NCBI GenBank assembly: GCA_963921795.1
Contig: OY997656.1
Span: 58,756,795 to 58,820,794 of the forward strand
Source of the DNA: Nannobrachium achirus
Lineage: Eukaryota; Chordata; Actinopteri; Myctophiformes; Myctophidae
Length of the DNA stretch: 64,000 bases
Direction: 5' to 3'
Made by a program: the position numbers and the translations under genes. The notes below the pieces were generated by a model. That model ran no database searches, was not told the DNA's origin, and saw only the letters and a list, made by a program, of their open reading frames with translations. Shown here piece after piece: positions 62,781 to 64,000 of this stretch. Position 1 is the stretch's first letter, and every line of letters starts with the position of its first letter.

Positions 62781-64000
62781 CAAAGTATTTAGCCAGAGAT
62801 GCCAACGTTATTCATTGCCAGCCCATCTGAGCACGTGTAGGCAGCAGCAGCCTCAGATTGATGTCATGATTGTATTTTTAGGCTATGGCTGTCTAGAGGG
62901 TTGGAGCAGATGAGTTCATAGGCTGATGCTTGCTGTGGCCTCCTCGTCACAGATAATGGGACTTGGTGACATTGTAGGAGAGGTTGTTTTGCGAAGGGAT
63001 GCAATTGTTAAAAATATGTTCTAAACAGTGGCAATTTTTGGAATTTGAAATGTACAGATTTTGTCTTTGATAGAGAAGTGGCTGTTTTGGTCAGTTCTAT
63101 TTACGGTATGTATTGTTTTGTGAAGCGGATATTGATTGTTGGTTGTTTGTTTTGAGCATGTTGTTTAACTTGTTTTGTCATATTGGAGAATTCAAAGGCC
63201 ATTCTTAGTGTAACTTGCTGTAGCTGTTATCATGTCCAACCTAAACTAATATCGTTGTTTCGCTGCTAGTTGAATGTTGGTTTACATTAAACGAGGCACA
63301 GGCAAGCCATCTGAACTTTAGATGCTGTTATTCAAATGGAGTATAGGCTACAAATTGTCCAATTTGATAGATATCTTAATGGTATGAAAACTCAAAAACT
63401 CTTCTACTTTCTATCCTTTCGCTTTAACTTGATGCGTTATGTAGTCACTAGTTAGATTGACAAAGACACAGGCAAAACGACAAATCAGACGTGTATTATT
63501 ACATTGTTGAATTTGTGCTCTTAAAGGAATGCTATATATTCTTTGTGTTGTGTTTACATTTGTGCTTGTGTTGACCTGCAGAGATGCACTGCCCTCTAGC
63601 TGTATTTTGGTGATTTTTTCCTGTGTTTTGAGCCCTCAAAACATCCTCATTTATGAAAACAAACAGTGAAACACCAAAATGCAGAGCTAACACTATCACA
63701 TTACTCCACTGGCTGATAACGGCTGATCAGGGGTTCCCAAACTTTTTTGTCTCAGGGCACTCCATAAATATTTCTTTTAATCCGAGGCACCCCTACATTA
63801 TAATTTTCACTCCCAGCCCCTTAATTTATAGCATATCGTCGTTGTCGGGTGGAAACCTTGTATGTCCAAAACTGTTGTAGATCGGCTGTTTTGGCCAGTG
63901 ATGGGTAGAAAACATGTATATATTTTTTTCTTATGTGTAAACACAGGGCAAAGTTATTTAAGTTGAATGAAAACGCAACCATGGCAACATAATTGATATA
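62781..64000. other. Probable intron, no distinct gene
   Basis: This is AT-rich sequence without a supported exon. A hAT-type end CAGGGGTTCCCAAAC starts at about 63728 and has no partner before the window ends, so it is partial or truncated. Confidence 0.4.

Overview
This window looks like chromosomal DNA from a ray-finned (teleost) fish. It has intron-split genes with canonical GT/AG sites, Ig-superfamily receptor genes of a kind familiar in fish, tRNA-headed SINEs, LINE 3' ends, many short inverted-repeat DNA transposons with 8-bp target duplications, and a Ty3/Gypsy element of the Gmr1 type (integrase before reverse transcriptase), first known from cod. Dinucleotide, tetranucleotide and minisatellite arrays are very abundant. 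The sequence alone does not fix the species. There are no bacterial, CRISPR or operon-like features.

Left part (1-26.9 kb): pieces of a minus-strand multi-exon gene of unrecognised product run from about 18.5 kb down to 4.0 kb. Introns of this gene carry a TTAA-flanked inverted-repeat element (6419-7726) and a nearly intact Gmr1-like retrotransposon (8508-16271). The retrotransposon has 687-bp LTRs that look identical and a TATGG target duplication. A 1,034-bp hAT-type element interrupts its pol gene and itself contains a smaller inverted-repeat element. Two AT-rich satellite-like arrays (1599-3190 and about 22.9-26.9 kb) end in opposite-facing copies of one CACTG-type terminus with the same CTT flank.

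Middle part (27-50 kb): a small Ig-superfamily cluster, all on the plus strand. Gene 1 (27335-31303) has a B7/butyrophilin-like V domain and a short hydrophobic C-terminus. Genes 2 (33259-37794) and 3 (46948-49767) are tandem paralogues whose signal/V exons are the same length and differ at only about 16 of 121 residues. Their stalk, membrane and cytoplasmic exons differ. Gene 3 has ITIM-like and ITSM-like tyrosines; gene 2 has a Gly/Ser/Pro-rich tail with repeated tyrosine motifs. Splice phases are consistent in all three models. Between genes 2 and 3 lie two copies, in opposite orientation, of one hAT-type element. One is 750 bp; the other is 4,075 bp because internal minisatellites expanded. 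In gene 3 a 35-bp minisatellite has grown out of the 3' end of the transmembrane exon, splice donor included.

Right part (50-64 kb): no convincing gene bodies. It holds hAT-type MITEs, SINEs, LINE 3' ends, microsatellites and a perfect 21-bp-arm hairpin. A GC/CpG-rich block with GC boxes and an inverted CCAAT box (about 60.84-61.45 kb) looks like a promoter and first exon of a gene that continues to the right.

Functionally, the host content is probably an immune receptor cluster next to an unidentified gene. The rest is a layered record of transposon insertions. All exon models come from reading splice sites and frames by eye, with no transcript or database support.
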